Below, piece after piece: positions 51,904-61,701 of a stretch of 64,000 nt of DNA. The notes under the pieces were generated by a model. It was not told the DNA's origin. It was given only the letters and a program-made list of their open reading frames with translations, and made no database searches. Made by a program: the position numbers and the translations under genes. The stretch comes from Alistipes sp. (lineage in GTDB: Bacteria > Bacteroidota > Bacteroidia > Bacteroidales > Rikenellaceae), in the NCBI GenBank assembly GCA_020026335.1, contig JAHHQO010000004.1, positions 90,775 through 154,774 of the forward strand, in the 5' to 3' direction. Each line of letters begins with the position of its first letter. Within the stretch, counting starts at the first letter, position 1.

Positions 51904-53331
51904 CTACCTTCTGGGTTTGATATTCAATTTTACGGGTTTAATCATATTTTCGGGCTTCAAGACCTCGTCCAACTCCTCCTTGGTGAGAATCTCGTGCTCG
52001 AGTACCAACTCATAAACACCACGTCCGGTCTCCAAAGCCTCCTTAGCAATCTTGGTAGAATTCTTGTAACCGATGATGGGGTTGAGAGCGGTAACGATAC
52101 CGATGCTGTCGTGTACATACTTGCGGCAACGCTCCTCGTTGGCGGTGATGCCGTCGACGCAACGGATGCGCAGAGTGTCAAAGCCGTTCATCAAGAGGTC
52201 GGCCGACTCGAAGCAACACTGTGCCATAACAGGCTCCATGGCGTTCAATTCCATCTGTGCAGCCTCGTCACTCATCGAAACGCACAACTCGTTACCGATA
52301 ACCTTGTAGGCAATCTGGTTCATCACCTCGGGGATAACGGGGTTCACCTTACCCGGCATGATGGAAGAACCCGGCTGACGTGCAGGCAGGTTAATCTCGC
52401 CCAGACCGCAACGGGGACCCGAAGCCAAGAGACGGAGGTCGTTACAAATCTTATTCATTTTCAGTGCAATACGCTTCATGGCAGCAGCATAGCCCACCAT
52501 GCACGAAGTATCGGAAGTAACACCTACGAGGTCGTCGGCCAACTTCACGTTCCAACCCGTGATTTCGGCAATGGCCTTGGTACACTTCTCGGCATAACCC
52601 GGCTCGGCGCAGATACCTGTACCGATGGCGGTAGCACCCATATTGATAGTCAGGAACTCTTCGGCAGCGTGGTCGAGGTTCTGAACTTCGTCCTGGAGAA
52701 TCGAGGCGAAACCGTGGAAAGTCTGACCCAAAGTCATGGGAACGGCATCCTCCAACTGAGTACGACCCATCTTCACGATGTGAGCGAACTCCTCGGCCTT
52801 CTTCATGAAGGCGGCAATCAGCTCCTCATAGTGCTTCTTCAACTTCAGGTGAGTTGCATAGAGACCCATGTGGATAGCCGAAGGATAAGCATCGTTGGTC
52901 GATTGCGAGCGGTTCACGTGGTCGTTGGGCGAGCAGAAAGTATATTCGCCGCGCTTGTGACCCATGAGCTCCAACGCACGGTTGGCAATCACCTCATTGG
53001 CATTCATATTTGTTGTAGTACCGGCACCGCCCTGAATCATATCCACGGGGAAGAATTCGTGATGCTTGCCCTCCATAATCTCACGGCATGCCTGTGCGAT
53101 GGCCTTATACTGCTCATCGGTCAGAAGACCCAACTCGTGGTTAGCTTCGGCAGCACCCAGTTTGACAATAGCCAAACCGTTGATGAAAAGCGGATACTCC
53201 GAAAGACGGAACTTACTGATAGCAAAGTTCTCCAAACCGCGCATGGTCTGCACTCCATAGAGTACATCTTCGGGAACCTCAACGCAACCCAACAGGTCGC
53301 TTTCGGTACGTGTTTTTTTTACCTGTTCCAT
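51904..53331 (-). CDS. aspA: Aspartate ammonia-lyase
   Basis: A 475-residue fumarase/aspartase superfamily enzyme. Conserved stretches: YGVQTMRGLENF (about 25-36), GGAGTTTNMNANEVIANRAL, PNDHVNRSQSTNDAYPSA, and the signature GSSIMPGKVNPVIPE at about 320-334. The family cannot always be told apart from fumarase class II, but GSSIMPGKVNPVIPE with the long 475-residue frame and the N-terminal RTESDLLG fits aspartase. It splits aspartate to fumarate and ammonia, feeding fumarate respiration in anaerobes. Confidence 0.93.
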   Translation of the reverse strand: MEQVKKTRTESDLLGCVEVPEDVLYGVQTMRGLENFAISKFRLSEYPLFINGLAIVKLGAAEANHELGLLTDEQYKAIAQACREIMEGKHHEFFPVDMIQGGAGTTTNMNANEVIANRALELMGHKRGEYTFCSPNDHVNRSQSTNDAYPSAIHMGLYATHLKLKKHYEELIAAFMKKAEEFAHIVKMGRTQLEDAVPMTLGQTFHGFASILQDEVQNLDHAAEEFLTINMGATAIGTGICAEPGYAEKCTKAIAEITGWNVKLADDLVGVTSDTSCMVGYAAAMKRIALKMNKICNDLRLLASGPRCGLGEINLPARQPGSSIMPGKVNPVIPEVMNQIAYKVIGNELCVSMSDEAAQMELNAMEPVMAQCCFESADLLMNGFDTLRIRCVDGITANEERCRKYVHDSIGIVTALNPIIGYKNSTKIAKEALETGRGVYELVLEHEILTKEELDEVLKPENMIKPVKLNIKPRR

Positions 53332-53474
53332 ATCAAAATTAATATTTGGTCAGTTTATTTGGTTTTAGGTTTAACATTGTAAACTTAACGGTTTGTAAAG
53401 TTAGGAATTATTTTCAAATAAAAAAACAATTTTTGATTCATTTGGGAAATGCTTAAAAATCCGCCAAAAATTAT

Positions 53475-53482
53475 TAAATTTG
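53475..53482 (+). promoter_or_regulatory. Putative -7 box for the dapB-lepB-uvrA operon
   Basis: TAAATTTG, exact TAnnTTTG, 33 bases before the dapB start. No clear -33. Confidence 0.45.
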
Positions 53483-53514
53483 TCCAATTAATTTTGTACT
53501 AATATATTTCTAAT

Positions 53515-54282
53515 ATGAAAGCAGCTATTATAGGTTACGGAAAGATGGGCCATGAGATTGAGAACATTCTTAAGGAACGCGGTCATGAAGTTGCCCTGAT
53601 TATAGATATCAACAACACCGAAGCACTCGATGCCGAACATTTGAAGGACATCGATGTGGCTCTCGAATTTTCAGCCCCCGATACTGCCTACCACAATATT
53701 CGCACCTGCATCGAGACCGGTACCGCTATCGTGAGTGGCACAACGGGCTGGACCTCGCGTCTTGCCGAATTGCAGCAGCTCTGCCGAGAGAAGGGTAGTG
53801 CGATGTTCTACGCCTCGAACTACTGCCTGGGTGTAAACCTGCTCTTCCAGCTCAACAAGCAGCTCTCCGCCATGATTGAGCAGCTCGGTGCCAACTACAA
53901 CGTGGAAATCGAGGAGGTGCACCACACCCAGAAGAAGGACGCACCGAGCGGTACGGCCATCACTTTGGCAGAGGGTGTCATCGACAACCTCTCATCGAAA
54001 GAGGAGTGGGTGAACTACGCCCCCGGTATCGACAAGGCGACCAACAGAATCGACAACCCCTCGGAGGCCAAAGACTCGCAGCTGGTGGTACGCTCCGTGC
54101 GCGAGGGTATGGTTCCGGGTATCCACGCCGTCACCTTCGAGTCGGAGGACGATATTATCTGCCTCAAACATACGATTAAGAACCGCCGTGCGTTAGCATT
54201 GGGTGCGGTCGTCGCCGCCGAGTTCCTCTGTGGCAAGACCGGTGTGTACTCCATGGACGATTTAATGAAGCAGACTAAATAA
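53515..54282 (+). CDS. dapB: 4-hydroxy-tetrahydrodipicolinate reductase
   Basis: A 255-residue enzyme: nucleotide-binding GYGKMGHEIENIL, SGTTGW, the catalytic EEVHHTQKKDAPSGTAI motif (residues 138-154) and a C-terminal KNRRALALGAVVAAEFL. It works in lysine and diaminopimelate synthesis. The Rossmann start is one residue pattern shorter than in E. coli DapB (273), as usual in Bacteroidales. First gene of the long plus-strand operon. Confidence 0.95.
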   Translation: MKAAIIGYGKMGHEIENILKERGHEVALIIDINNTEALDAEHLKDIDVALEFSAPDTAYHNIRTCIETGTAIVSGTTGWTSRLAELQQLCREKGSAMFYASNYCLGVNLLFQLNKQLSAMIEQLGANYNVEIEEVHHTQKKDAPSGTAITLAEGVIDNLSSKEEWVNYAPGIDKATNRIDNPSEAKDSQLVVRSVREGMVPGIHAVTFESEDDIICLKHTIKNRRALALGAVVAAEFLCGKTGVYSMDDLMKQTK

Positions 54283-54288
54283 AGCAAG

Positions 54289-55641
54289 ATGGGTAATATC
54301 AAGAAATTCTTTGGTAACAAGTGGGTGAAATTTTCTCTTGTTACGCTGATATATGTATTATGGCTGGTCATCTGGACAGGCAATCTGTGGATGCTGTTGG
54401 GTGTACCTCTGATTTTCGATTACTACATCTCGCGCCTGTTCCTCCACTATGTGGGTCACTACAACAAGGAATTGTGCGATAAAAGTCCCGTTTACAGAGG
54501 TATCTACGAGTGGGTGAATGCTATCATCTTCGCTACGGTGGTCGCTTCTCTGATTCACATCTTCATCTTCCAGATTTATGTGATTCCCACCTCATCGATG
54601 GAGAAGTCACTGCTCATCGGTGACTACCTCTGCGTGAGCAAGGTGGCCTACGGTCCTCAGATGCCCAACACGCCGCTCTCCTTCCCGTTTGTTCACCACA
54701 CGATGCCTTTTTCACAGACTGCCAAGTCTTTCTCGGAGGCCATCAAGTGGCCCTACCACCGTTTGGCAGGCTTCGGCACTATCCAACGCAATGATGTGGT
54801 GGTGTTCAACTTTCCCGCAGGCGATACCGTGCTGTTGGAGAATCAGAGCGCCACCTATTATGATATTCTGCGCGAATATCAGTCGCAGTTGGGCAAGGCA
54901 GAGGGTCGCAGACAGATTGCGAAGGACTACACCATCATCACCCGTCCCGTAGATAAGCGCGAGAACTACATCAAACGCTGTGTGGCCATTCCGGGAGACA
55001 GCCTTGCCGTCGTAAACGGTCAGGTCTTTGTCAATGGCGAACCGCAAGAGAAAATCCGCGGTCTGCAATATCAGTATCTGGTGCAGACCTCTGCTCCCTT
55101 TACCCAGTACGCACTCAACAATCTCGACATCACCGAGATTCAGGGCAACGGTTCGGCCTACTACATGAACATGACCGATGACGCTGCCGAACAGATAAAG
55201 GCGATGAAAAATGTGTTGTCGGTACACCGCACCATCTATCCCGCCAACAGAGACGTCTATCCCCACTGGCGCACACCGCGCTGGAGTCAGGACAACTACG
55301 GTCCGATATGGGTACCCCAAAAGGGTGCAACAGTGACCCTCTCCCGCGATAACATCAATCTCTATGGCCGTATCATCGATGTCTATGAGAATCACGACCT
55401 GGAAATCAACGGTGACGAGGTGAAAATCGACGGCAAAATAGCCACAACATACACCTTCGAGATGAACTACTACTGGATGATGGGCGACAACCGCCACAAC
55501 TCGGCAGACTCGCGTTTCTGGGGCTTCGTTCCCGAGGACCACATCGTGGGCAAGGCCTCCTTCATCATGATGTCGTCCGACCAAAACAAATCGTTCCCCT
55601 CGAACATTCGTTGGGACAGAATCTTCAAAAAAGTAGAGTAA
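54289..55641 (+). CDS. lepB: Signal peptidase I (long form)
   Basis: A 450-residue S26A peptidase, longer than E. coli LepB (324). An N-terminal region has three hydrophobic segments (the first two at about 15-50, the third at 75-98). Catalytic Ser103 is in IPTSSMEKSLLIGD and Lys229 in YIKRCVAIPGDS; box E is MGDNRHNSADSRFWGFVP near 400. The insert between boxes D and E (about 240-400) is much larger than in the enteric enzyme. It removes signal peptides at the outer face of the inner membrane. 6 bases after dapB. Confidence 0.93.
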   Translation: MGNIKKFFGNKWVKFSLVTLIYVLWLVIWTGNLWMLLGVPLIFDYYISRLFLHYVGHYNKELCDKSPVYRGIYEWVNAIIFATVVASLIHIFIFQIYVIPTSSMEKSLLIGDYLCVSKVAYGPQMPNTPLSFPFVHHTMPFSQTAKSFSEAIKWPYHRLAGFGTIQRNDVVVFNFPAGDTVLLENQSATYYDILREYQSQLGKAEGRRQIAKDYTIITRPVDKRENYIKRCVAIPGDSLAVVNGQVFVNGEPQEKIRGLQYQYLVQTSAPFTQYALNNLDITEIQGNGSAYYMNMTDDAAEQIKAMKNVLSVHRTIYPANRDVYPHWRTPRWSQDNYGPIWVPQKGATVTLSRDNINLYGRIIDVYENHDLEINGDEVKIDGKIATTYTFEMNYYWMMGDNRHNSADSRFWGFVPEDHIVGKASFIMMSSDQNKSFPSNIRWDRIFKKVE

Positions 55642-55642
55642 G

Positions 55643-56248
55643 GTGGAAGACGACAGCTATTTGACCATTGAAGCACCCGTAGAAACCGCCATGCGCGAAC
55701 GCAGCAGCAAGTTCCTCTCCTTCATCTATCCTGTGGAGAGCGAGGAACAAATCAAGGCCTACCTCGATGAGCTGCACAAGCGTTACTTCGATGCCACGCA
55801 TCACTGCTACGCCTGGCGACTGGGGCCCCACGGCGAGAAGTTCAGAGCCAACGATGACGGCGAGCCCTCCAGCACGGCAGGCAAGCCCATTCTCGGACAG
55901 TTGCTCTCCCACAACATCACCGATTGTCTGATCGTGGTGGTGCGTTACTTCGGAGGTACGAAACTGGGTGTTCCGGGACTGATTGCCGCCTACAAGGAGT
56001 CGGCAGCCGATGCCATAGCGCAGGCCACGGTGGTGGAGCGCACGGTGGACCGCCGTATAAAACTCATCTTTCCGTATCTGGTGATGAACGATGTCATGCA
56101 CGCCATCAAGGAGTGGCAGCCCGACATCAAGTCACAAATCTTCGACAATCTCTGCACCATGGAGCTCTCCATCAGAGAGAGCAAGGCCGACGGACTGATC
56201 GAAAAACTAAAAAAAGCCGGCGGTACAATTGCCGACGAAGAGGAGTAA
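55643..56248 (+). CDS. YigZ/IMPACT family protein
   Basis: A 201-residue protein starting at a GTG one base after the lepB stop. The UPF0029/IMPACT core is clear: DATHHCYAWRLG ... DGEPSSTAGKPIL and VVVRYFGGTKLGVPGLIAAYKESA. A C-terminal ferredoxin-like domain follows. Eukaryotic IMPACT proteins touch translation control; the bacterial role is uncertain. Its stop abuts the uvrA ATG without a gap. Confidence 0.9.
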   Translation: MEDDSYLTIEAPVETAMRERSSKFLSFIYPVESEEQIKAYLDELHKRYFDATHHCYAWRLGPHGEKFRANDDGEPSSTAGKPILGQLLSHNITDCLIVVVRYFGGTKLGVPGLIAAYKESAADAIAQATVVERTVDRRIKLIFPYLVMNDVMHAIKEWQPDIKSQIFDNLCTMELSIRESKADGLIEKLKKAGGTIADEEE

Positions 56249-59047
56249 ATGAAACACGAAGAGTCGATATACATCAAGGGAGCAAGAGTTCACAATCTGA
56301 AGAACATTGAACTCGAAATTCCGCACAACAAACTCATAGTCATCACAGGTCTGAGTGGTTCGGGAAAATCGACACTAGCCTTTGATACCATCTTTGCCGA
56401 GGGACAACGACGCTATGTCGAGAGTCTCTCGGCTTATGCTCGTCAGTTTCTGGGTAAAATCAGCAAGCCCGATGTCGATGTGATTACGGGTATCGCCCCC
56501 GCCATTGCCATCGAGCAGAAGGTCAATACCAAGAACCCGCGTTCGACAGTCGGCACGACCACCGAGATATACGACTATCTCAAACTCCTGTTTGCACGTG
56601 CCGGACACACCTTCTCTCCCGTGACGGGACTCGAGGTGAAGTGTTACAGCGTGGACGATGTCGCAAACCGCATTCTTACCCACGAGGAGGGTAGTCGCGT
56701 CATCATCGCCGCACCTCTTGTCCTCACCCACGAGCAGGGCATCATCGAGAAACTCATGCTGCTGCTTGCCGACGGTATTCTGCGTGTGCAGTACAAGGGT
56801 GAGACCCTCCTAATTGAGGATTTCATGCCACGCATTGAGGACTCGACCCGTGCCGAGGACATATCGGTGGTCATCGACCGCCTGCGCCTGAACGGCGAGG
56901 ACGACACCGAAACCCGCATCCGCGATTCGGTGGCACGAGCCTTTTCCTATGGTGACGGACTTTGTACCATCATCATCGGTGACGAATCGGAAACCTACTC
57001 CTCGCGCATGGAGTCCGACGGCATAGAGTTCGAGCCACCCACCGAGCACCTTTTCAGCTTCAACAATCCCATTGGCGCCTGTCCGCGTTGCGAAGGCTAC
57101 GGCAAGGTGACGGGCATCGACGAGGATTTGGTCATCCCCGACAAGAGCCGCAGCATCTATGACGATGCCATAGCCTGCTGGAGAGGCGAGACCATGCGCA
57201 AATGGAAAGATGTGCTGGTGGAGAACGCCTCGAAATTCAATTTCCCGATACATACGCCATTCCACGCGCTGACCAACGAGCAGAAACTGCTCCTGTGGCG
57301 CGGCAACGAATATTTCCACGGTCTGGACGACTTCTTCGCCTACATCGAAGCAGGCAAGCGCAAGATTCAGTTCCGCGTGATGAAAGCCCGATATATGGGC
57401 AAGACCATCTGTCCCGAATGCGGAGGTTCGCGACTGAGAAAGGAAGCTCTCTATGTCCGCGTAGGGGGCAAGAACATCGCCGAGTTGGTGCAGATGCCCG
57501 TTGATGAACTGATAGTCTTTTTCAAAGGGCTGACCCTCGATGAGTACGATGCCAAAACCGCGGAGCGTATCTTGGTGGAAATCCGCAACCGACTGCAATA
57601 TCTGGCCGATGTGGGCCTGGGTTATCTGACCCTCGACCGTCTGTCATCGACCCTGTCGGGTGGTGAGAGCCAGCGCATCAACCTCTCCACCTCGCTGGGC
57701 AGCAACCTCACGGGCTCACTATACATTCTCGATGAACCCTCCATCGGTCTGCATCCGCGCGACACCCACCGTCTGATTAAGGTCTTGGAGCAACTCCGCG
57801 ACTTGGGCAATACGGTTATCGTCGTAGAGCACGAGGAGGAGGTGATACGCGCCGCCGACTGGATAGTGGACATCGGCCCCAAAGCCGGCTACAACGGTGG
57901 CGAAGTGGTCTTCAACGGCACATTCAAGGAGCTGATGAAGTGTAAAAAGAGTCTCACGGCCGATTATCTGACCGGAAGACGCGAGATTACACCTCCGCTC
58001 ACGGCACGTGGCTGGTCGAACTACATCACCATTCGCGGTGCGAGAGAGAACAACCTCAGGAACATCAACGTGAAGATACCTCTCGGCGTGATGACCTGCA
58101 TCACGGGTGTCAGCGGTAGCGGTAAATCGTCATTGGCAAAGGGTATTCTCTATCCTGCACTGCGCCGTATGCTTTTCGATACGGGTATCAAACCGGGTGA
58201 TTTCGACTGCATAGAGGGCGACATTCAGCTCCTCAAATCCATCGAGATTGTCGATCAAAACCCCATCGGCAAATCCTCGCGTTCGAATCCCGTGACCTAC
58301 ATCAAGGCCTACGATGAGATTAGAAAGCTCTATGCCGAACAGCCCTATTCGGTGCACACCGGACTCTCGGCCTCGTCCTTCTCATTCAATACCACGGGCG
58401 GCCGCTGCGAGGAGTGTCAGGGTGAGGGTATCATCAAGGTATCCATGCAGTTCATGGCCGATGTGGAGCTGGTATGCGAGGCCTGCAACGGCAAACGCTT
58501 CAAGGACGAGGTACTGGAGGTGAAATACCGCGAGAAATCCATCTACGATGTCTTGGAGATGACCGTAGATGAGGCCATCGACTTCTTTGGCGAGGACAAG
58601 AAAAACAACACCTGCCGCAAGATTGTAGACAGGCTGAAGCCCTTGCAGGATGTGGGACTCGGTTACATCAAGTTGGGACAGTCCTCTTCGACCCTTTCGG
58701 GCGGTGAGAGCCAGCGCGTGAAGCTGGCATCATTCCTCACGAAGGACTCCTCGACAGGCAAGGTGATGTTCATCTTCGATGAGCCGACCACGGGACTCCA
58801 CTTCCACGACATCAAGAAACTATTGGCGGCATTCGATGCCCTCATTGAGCGCGGCCACACCATTGTCATCGTCGAGCACAACATGGATGTCATCATGTGT
58901 GCCGACTGGGTGATAGACCTGGGTCCCGAAGCCGGAACAAAGGGTGGCGAGCTGGTCTTCGAAGGCACGCCACACGATTTGGAGAGGTGTGAGAAGAGCC
59001 ACACGGGCGAGTTCCTCCACCTCAGAGCAAAACACGAACAACAATAA
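56249..59047 (+). CDS. uvrA: Excinuclease ABC subunit A
   Basis: A 932-residue UvrA. Two ABC ATPase modules with Walker A GLSGSGKST (about 31-39) and GVSGSGKSS (about 622-630), signatures LSGGESQRI and LSGGESQRV, and zinc-binding cysteines in CPRCEGYGKV and CEECQGEG...CEACNGKRF. It finds bulky DNA lesions with UvrB. Ordinary length. Confidence 0.97.
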   Translation: MKHEESIYIKGARVHNLKNIELEIPHNKLIVITGLSGSGKSTLAFDTIFAEGQRRYVESLSAYARQFLGKISKPDVDVITGIAPAIAIEQKVNTKNPRSTVGTTTEIYDYLKLLFARAGHTFSPVTGLEVKCYSVDDVANRILTHEEGSRVIIAAPLVLTHEQGIIEKLMLLLADGILRVQYKGETLLIEDFMPRIEDSTRAEDISVVIDRLRLNGEDDTETRIRDSVARAFSYGDGLCTIIIGDESETYSSRMESDGIEFEPPTEHLFSFNNPIGACPRCEGYGKVTGIDEDLVIPDKSRSIYDDAIACWRGETMRKWKDVLVENASKFNFPIHTPFHALTNEQKLLLWRGNEYFHGLDDFFAYIEAGKRKIQFRVMKARYMGKTICPECGGSRLRKEALYVRVGGKNIAELVQMPVDELIVFFKGLTLDEYDAKTAERILVEIRNRLQYLADVGLGYLTLDRLSSTLSGGESQRINLSTSLGSNLTGSLYILDEPSIGLHPRDTHRLIKVLEQLRDLGNTVIVVEHEEEVIRAADWIVDIGPKAGYNGGEVVFNGTFKELMKCKKSLTADYLTGRREITPPLTARGWSNYITIRGARENNLRNINVKIPLGVMTCITGVSGSGKSSLAKGILYPALRRMLFDTGIKPGDFDCIEGDIQLLKSIEIVDQNPIGKSSRSNPVTYIKAYDEIRKLYAEQPYSVHTGLSASSFSFNTTGGRCEECQGEGIIKVSMQFMADVELVCEACNGKRFKDEVLEVKYREKSIYDVLEMTVDEAIDFFGEDKKNNTCRKIVDRLKPLQDVGLGYIKLGQSSSTLSGGESQRVKLASFLTKDSSTGKVMFIFDEPTTGLHFHDIKKLLAAFDALIERGHTIVIVEHNMDVIMCADWVIDLGPEAGTKGGELVFEGTPHDLERCEKSHTGEFLHLRAKHEQQ

Positions 59048-60261
59048 TGGAATTTTATACCTACCGACTCCCCAACGGAATACGGGGAATACACCGACAG
59101 GTGAAGACTTCGGTATCGTACTGCGGTCTGGTCATCGGCGCAGGAAGCCGTGACGAGGAGCGCGAGCAGTACGGACTGGCTCACTTTGTCGAGCACGCTT
59201 TTTTCAAAGGCACACAACGCCGCAAGGCGTGGCAGGTGAACTGTCGTCTGGAGAATTTGGGCGGTGAGCTCAACGCCTTTACCACCAAGGAGGACACCAC
59301 CATTCACGCCACGACCCTGCGCGGTGACTTCAACAAGGCGGCGGAACTGATTGCCGACATCGCCTTTCACTCCACCTTTCCCGACAAGGAACTGGAGCGC
59401 GAAAAGGAGGTCATCTACGATGAGATAAACACCTATAAGGATACACCCTCGGAGCTGATTTTCGACACCTTCGAGGATATGCTCTTCTCCGGCTCGGAAC
59501 TGGGACACAACATTTTGGGCAGCAAGAGTGCACTGACGCACTACGACGGAGACTCGTTGCGCAACTTCACGGAACGTACCCACACCACCGACCAGATGGT
59601 TTTCACCTCGGTGGGTAACTTCTCCGCCAAGCACGCCGAAGCGGTGGCACTGCGATACTTCGGTGATGCGCCGAGCACCACACGCCACTACGAGCGCGTG
59701 GCTCCAGCCGATATTGCTCCGTTTGAGCGCACCATCGTCAAGCACACCCACCAGACCCACTGCATCATCGGCAGTCGCGCCTACGGCATGGAGGAGGACA
59801 AGCGTCTGCCCCTCTCGCTGCTGATTAACATCCTCGGTGGTCCGTGTGCCAACTCCCTGCTCAATGTCGAGTTGAGAGAGAAACACGGTCTGTCGTACAA
59901 CATCGAAGCAGCCTACACGCCCTACAACGATTGTGGCAACGTGATGATATACTTCAGCTCCGACCACGCCAACGAGGAGCAATGCATCACCCTCATTGAG
60001 GAGCAGCTCAAACGCCTGCGTACCACCACGCTCTCCACACGCCGGTTAGCCATGGCCAAGCGTCAGTTCATCGCCCAGCTCGCCATCTCGGGCGAGGGTA
60101 ACGAGAACTATATGCTCAGTGCCGGCAAAAGCCTGCTCAACCACGATGAGATTGATACCATGGAGCAGATTTACGCCAAAATCAACGCGCTGACGGCACA
60201 GGAACTTCGCGAGGTGGCGGAAGAAGTACTCGGCAATATGTCGCGATTAATTTACAAATAG
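59047..60261 (+). CDS. M16 family zinc peptidase
   Basis: A 404-residue soluble protein with the inverted zinc motif HFVEH (His46, Glu49, His50) and the downstream acidic helix EREKEVIYDEI holding the third ligand. A second M16 half follows after residue 200 (ending GGPCANSLLNVELREKHGLSYNI). It has no signal peptide, so it acts in the cytoplasm. The ATG overlaps the uvrA stop by one base. Confidence 0.92.
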   Translation: MEFYTYRLPNGIRGIHRQVKTSVSYCGLVIGAGSRDEEREQYGLAHFVEHAFFKGTQRRKAWQVNCRLENLGGELNAFTTKEDTTIHATTLRGDFNKAAELIADIAFHSTFPDKELEREKEVIYDEINTYKDTPSELIFDTFEDMLFSGSELGHNILGSKSALTHYDGDSLRNFTERTHTTDQMVFTSVGNFSAKHAEAVALRYFGDAPSTTRHYERVAPADIAPFERTIVKHTHQTHCIIGSRAYGMEEDKRLPLSLLINILGGPCANSLLNVELREKHGLSYNIEAAYTPYNDCGNVMIYFSSDHANEEQCITLIEEQLKRLRTTTLSTRRLAMAKRQFIAQLAISGEGNENYMLSAGKSLLNHDEIDTMEQIYAKINALTAQELREVAEEVLGNMSRLIYK

Positions 60262-60279
60262 AATAACACCACTCAAGAT

Positions 60280-60927
60280 ATGGATTTATTGGAACAATAC
60301 GTACACGACTTCACCGAACCGGAGGGTGACCTGCTCAAGGAGCTGGATCGCGAGACCCATCTGCGCGTCATCGCACCCAGAATGCTGTCGGGACATCTCC
60401 AGGGGCGTCTGCTCAAGATGCTGACTCTCATGATGCGACCGAAGCACGTACTCGAAATCGGTACTTTCACGGGTTATTCGGCACTCTCCATGGCCGAAGG
60501 ATTGGACGATGACGCCCGACTCGACACCATGGAGGTGGAGGACGAGTTGGAGGAGATTGCACAGTCGTTCTTCGACCGCTCGCCCCACGGACACAAAATC
60601 CGTCTTCACATCGGCTCGGCTCTCGAATTGGCTCCCCGCTTGGGGTATCAGTTCGACATGGTCTTCATGGACGGTGACAAACGCGAATACCCCGACTATT
60701 ACCGTATGCTGATGGGTGACATCGATGGCAAACCTCTGCTGCACAGCGGTTCGGTCATCATTGCCGACAACATCCTCTGGTCAGGCAAGGTGGTGGAACC
60801 CGTGGCACACAACGACCGTCACACACAGGCCATTCTGGAGTTCAACCGTATGGTGCTGAAGGACGAGCGCGTGGAGAATGTCATTGTTCCGCTGCGTGAC
60901 GGACTGAATGTTATAAGAGTCAAATAA
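60280..60927 (+). CDS. Class I SAM-dependent O-methyltransferase
   Basis: A 215-residue methyltransferase of the caffeoyl-CoA/COMT (family 3) type. SAM-binding motif VLEIGTFTGYSALSMAEGL at about 52-70, acidic MEVEDELEEIA, VFMDGDKREYPDYY with the metal-binding Asp, and ADNILWSGKV. The natural acceptor is unknown. Tight in the operon, 18 bases after the M16 gene and 1 base before the next gene. Confidence 0.92.
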   Translation: MDLLEQYVHDFTEPEGDLLKELDRETHLRVIAPRMLSGHLQGRLLKMLTLMMRPKHVLEIGTFTGYSALSMAEGLDDDARLDTMEVEDELEEIAQSFFDRSPHGHKIRLHIGSALELAPRLGYQFDMVFMDGDKREYPDYYRMLMGDIDGKPLLHSGSVIIADNILWSGKVVEPVAHNDRHTQAILEFNRMVLKDERVENVIVPLRDGLNVIRVK

Positions 60928-60928
60928 T

Positions 60929-61252
60929 ATGGAAATCAAGGAATTGCAAGAGACGGTCGATAACTGGATAAAGACCTACGGAGTCCGCTATTTCAGTGAA
61001 TTGACCAACATGGCTGTCCTCACGGAGGAGGTAGGCGAGCTGGCACGTGTCATGGCACGCCGCTATGGCGACCAGTCGTTCAAGGAGGGCGAAAAGGATA
61101 ACCTCGACGATGAGCTGGCCGACATCTTATGGGTCGTGACCGCCATCGCCAATCAGACGGGTGTCGATTTGACTGCCGCCATCGAGCGCAACATTGCCAA
61201 GAAAACCTCGCGCGACAAAGACCGCCACAAGAACAACGCCAAACTCAAATAG
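60929..61252 (+). CDS. MazG-like nucleotide pyrophosphohydrolase
   Basis: A 107-residue all-helical protein with the MazG metal motifs EEVGEL (residues 33-38) and DELADIL (about 61-67). It would hydrolyse (d)NTPs or related nucleotides to monophosphates and clear aberrant nucleotides. Last gene of the core run; the sequence after it changes to AT-rich, gene-poor DNA. Confidence 0.9.
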   Translation: MEIKELQETVDNWIKTYGVRYFSELTNMAVLTEEVGELARVMARRYGDQSFKEGEKDNLDDELADILWVVTAIANQTGVDLTAAIERNIAKKTSRDKDRHKNNAKLK

Positions 61253-61701
61253 GGGAGTTCGAGAGAGAGGTTCTGAACTTGTCAGTCTATTCTCTCTGTA
61301 TATCAACTTTATAACATCAAGGTAAAGAACAATTGCCAAATGCTTTATAATAAATATTTTCAGCCATTCCACTGCTACACATTTTAGTGCAAGGTGCGAG
61401 CCTATTTATATATAGGTTTGCACCTCGCACTAACGGAGACTGTGTGTGGCATTGCACCAATGACTATATTCACATACCGCCAAAAACTTATATCAACCTT
61501 CAGTCATGTCCCAATTATGCCGAATCGATACAACATCCGTATTATCAGGATGTCTTTGCAAAACAGGGTATGTAGTTGTTTTCGAAAAGACTTTCTTGAT
61601 ACATTTAATACTTCTCAAGATGTAGTTTATACTGACCTTATCTATTGAAGTAGCTCCTGTTCAACAATAGTTGAAAGTAGAAAAGTGACATTAGCTCCTG
61701 T
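61253..61701. other. AT-rich gene-free interval between the core operon and the rhs remnant
   Basis: About 450 bases with only short, non-protein-like frames. It holds an imperfect 20-bp inverted repeat (61386-61431), a direct repeat TAGCTCCTGT at 61651-61660 and again at 61692-61701 just before the rhs homology begins, and a small perfect hairpin TTCAAC-aata-GTTGAA at 61660-61675. This interval is the junction between conserved chromosome and accessory DNA. Confidence 0.5.
61386..61431. repeat. Imperfect 20-bp inverted repeat with six-base centre
   Basis: AGTGCAAGGTGCGAGCCTAT is followed after six bases by ATAGGTTTGCACCTCGCACT, pairing with G-T pairs and few mismatches. It could be a transcription terminator for the dapB-uvrA operon without a T run, or a remnant of a mobile or recombination site. 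Confidence 0.6.

Noticed and set aside
51994..53382. 462-codon plus-strand open frame opposite aspA
   Set aside because: His/Leu-rich antisense shadow without motifs; aspA is unmistakable.
58663..59982. 439-codon minus-strand frame opposite the uvrA/M16 junction
   Set aside because: Crosses two coupled genes on the other strand and has no protein-like features.
61386..61431. Inverted repeat considered as ends of an insertion sequence
   Set aside because: Only six bases lie between the arms and no transposase is nearby.
61387..61648. Two small overlapping frames (62 and 84 codons) in the AT-rich interval
   Set aside because: They overlap the inverted repeat, have mixed composition and no recognisable motif or conserved start region.
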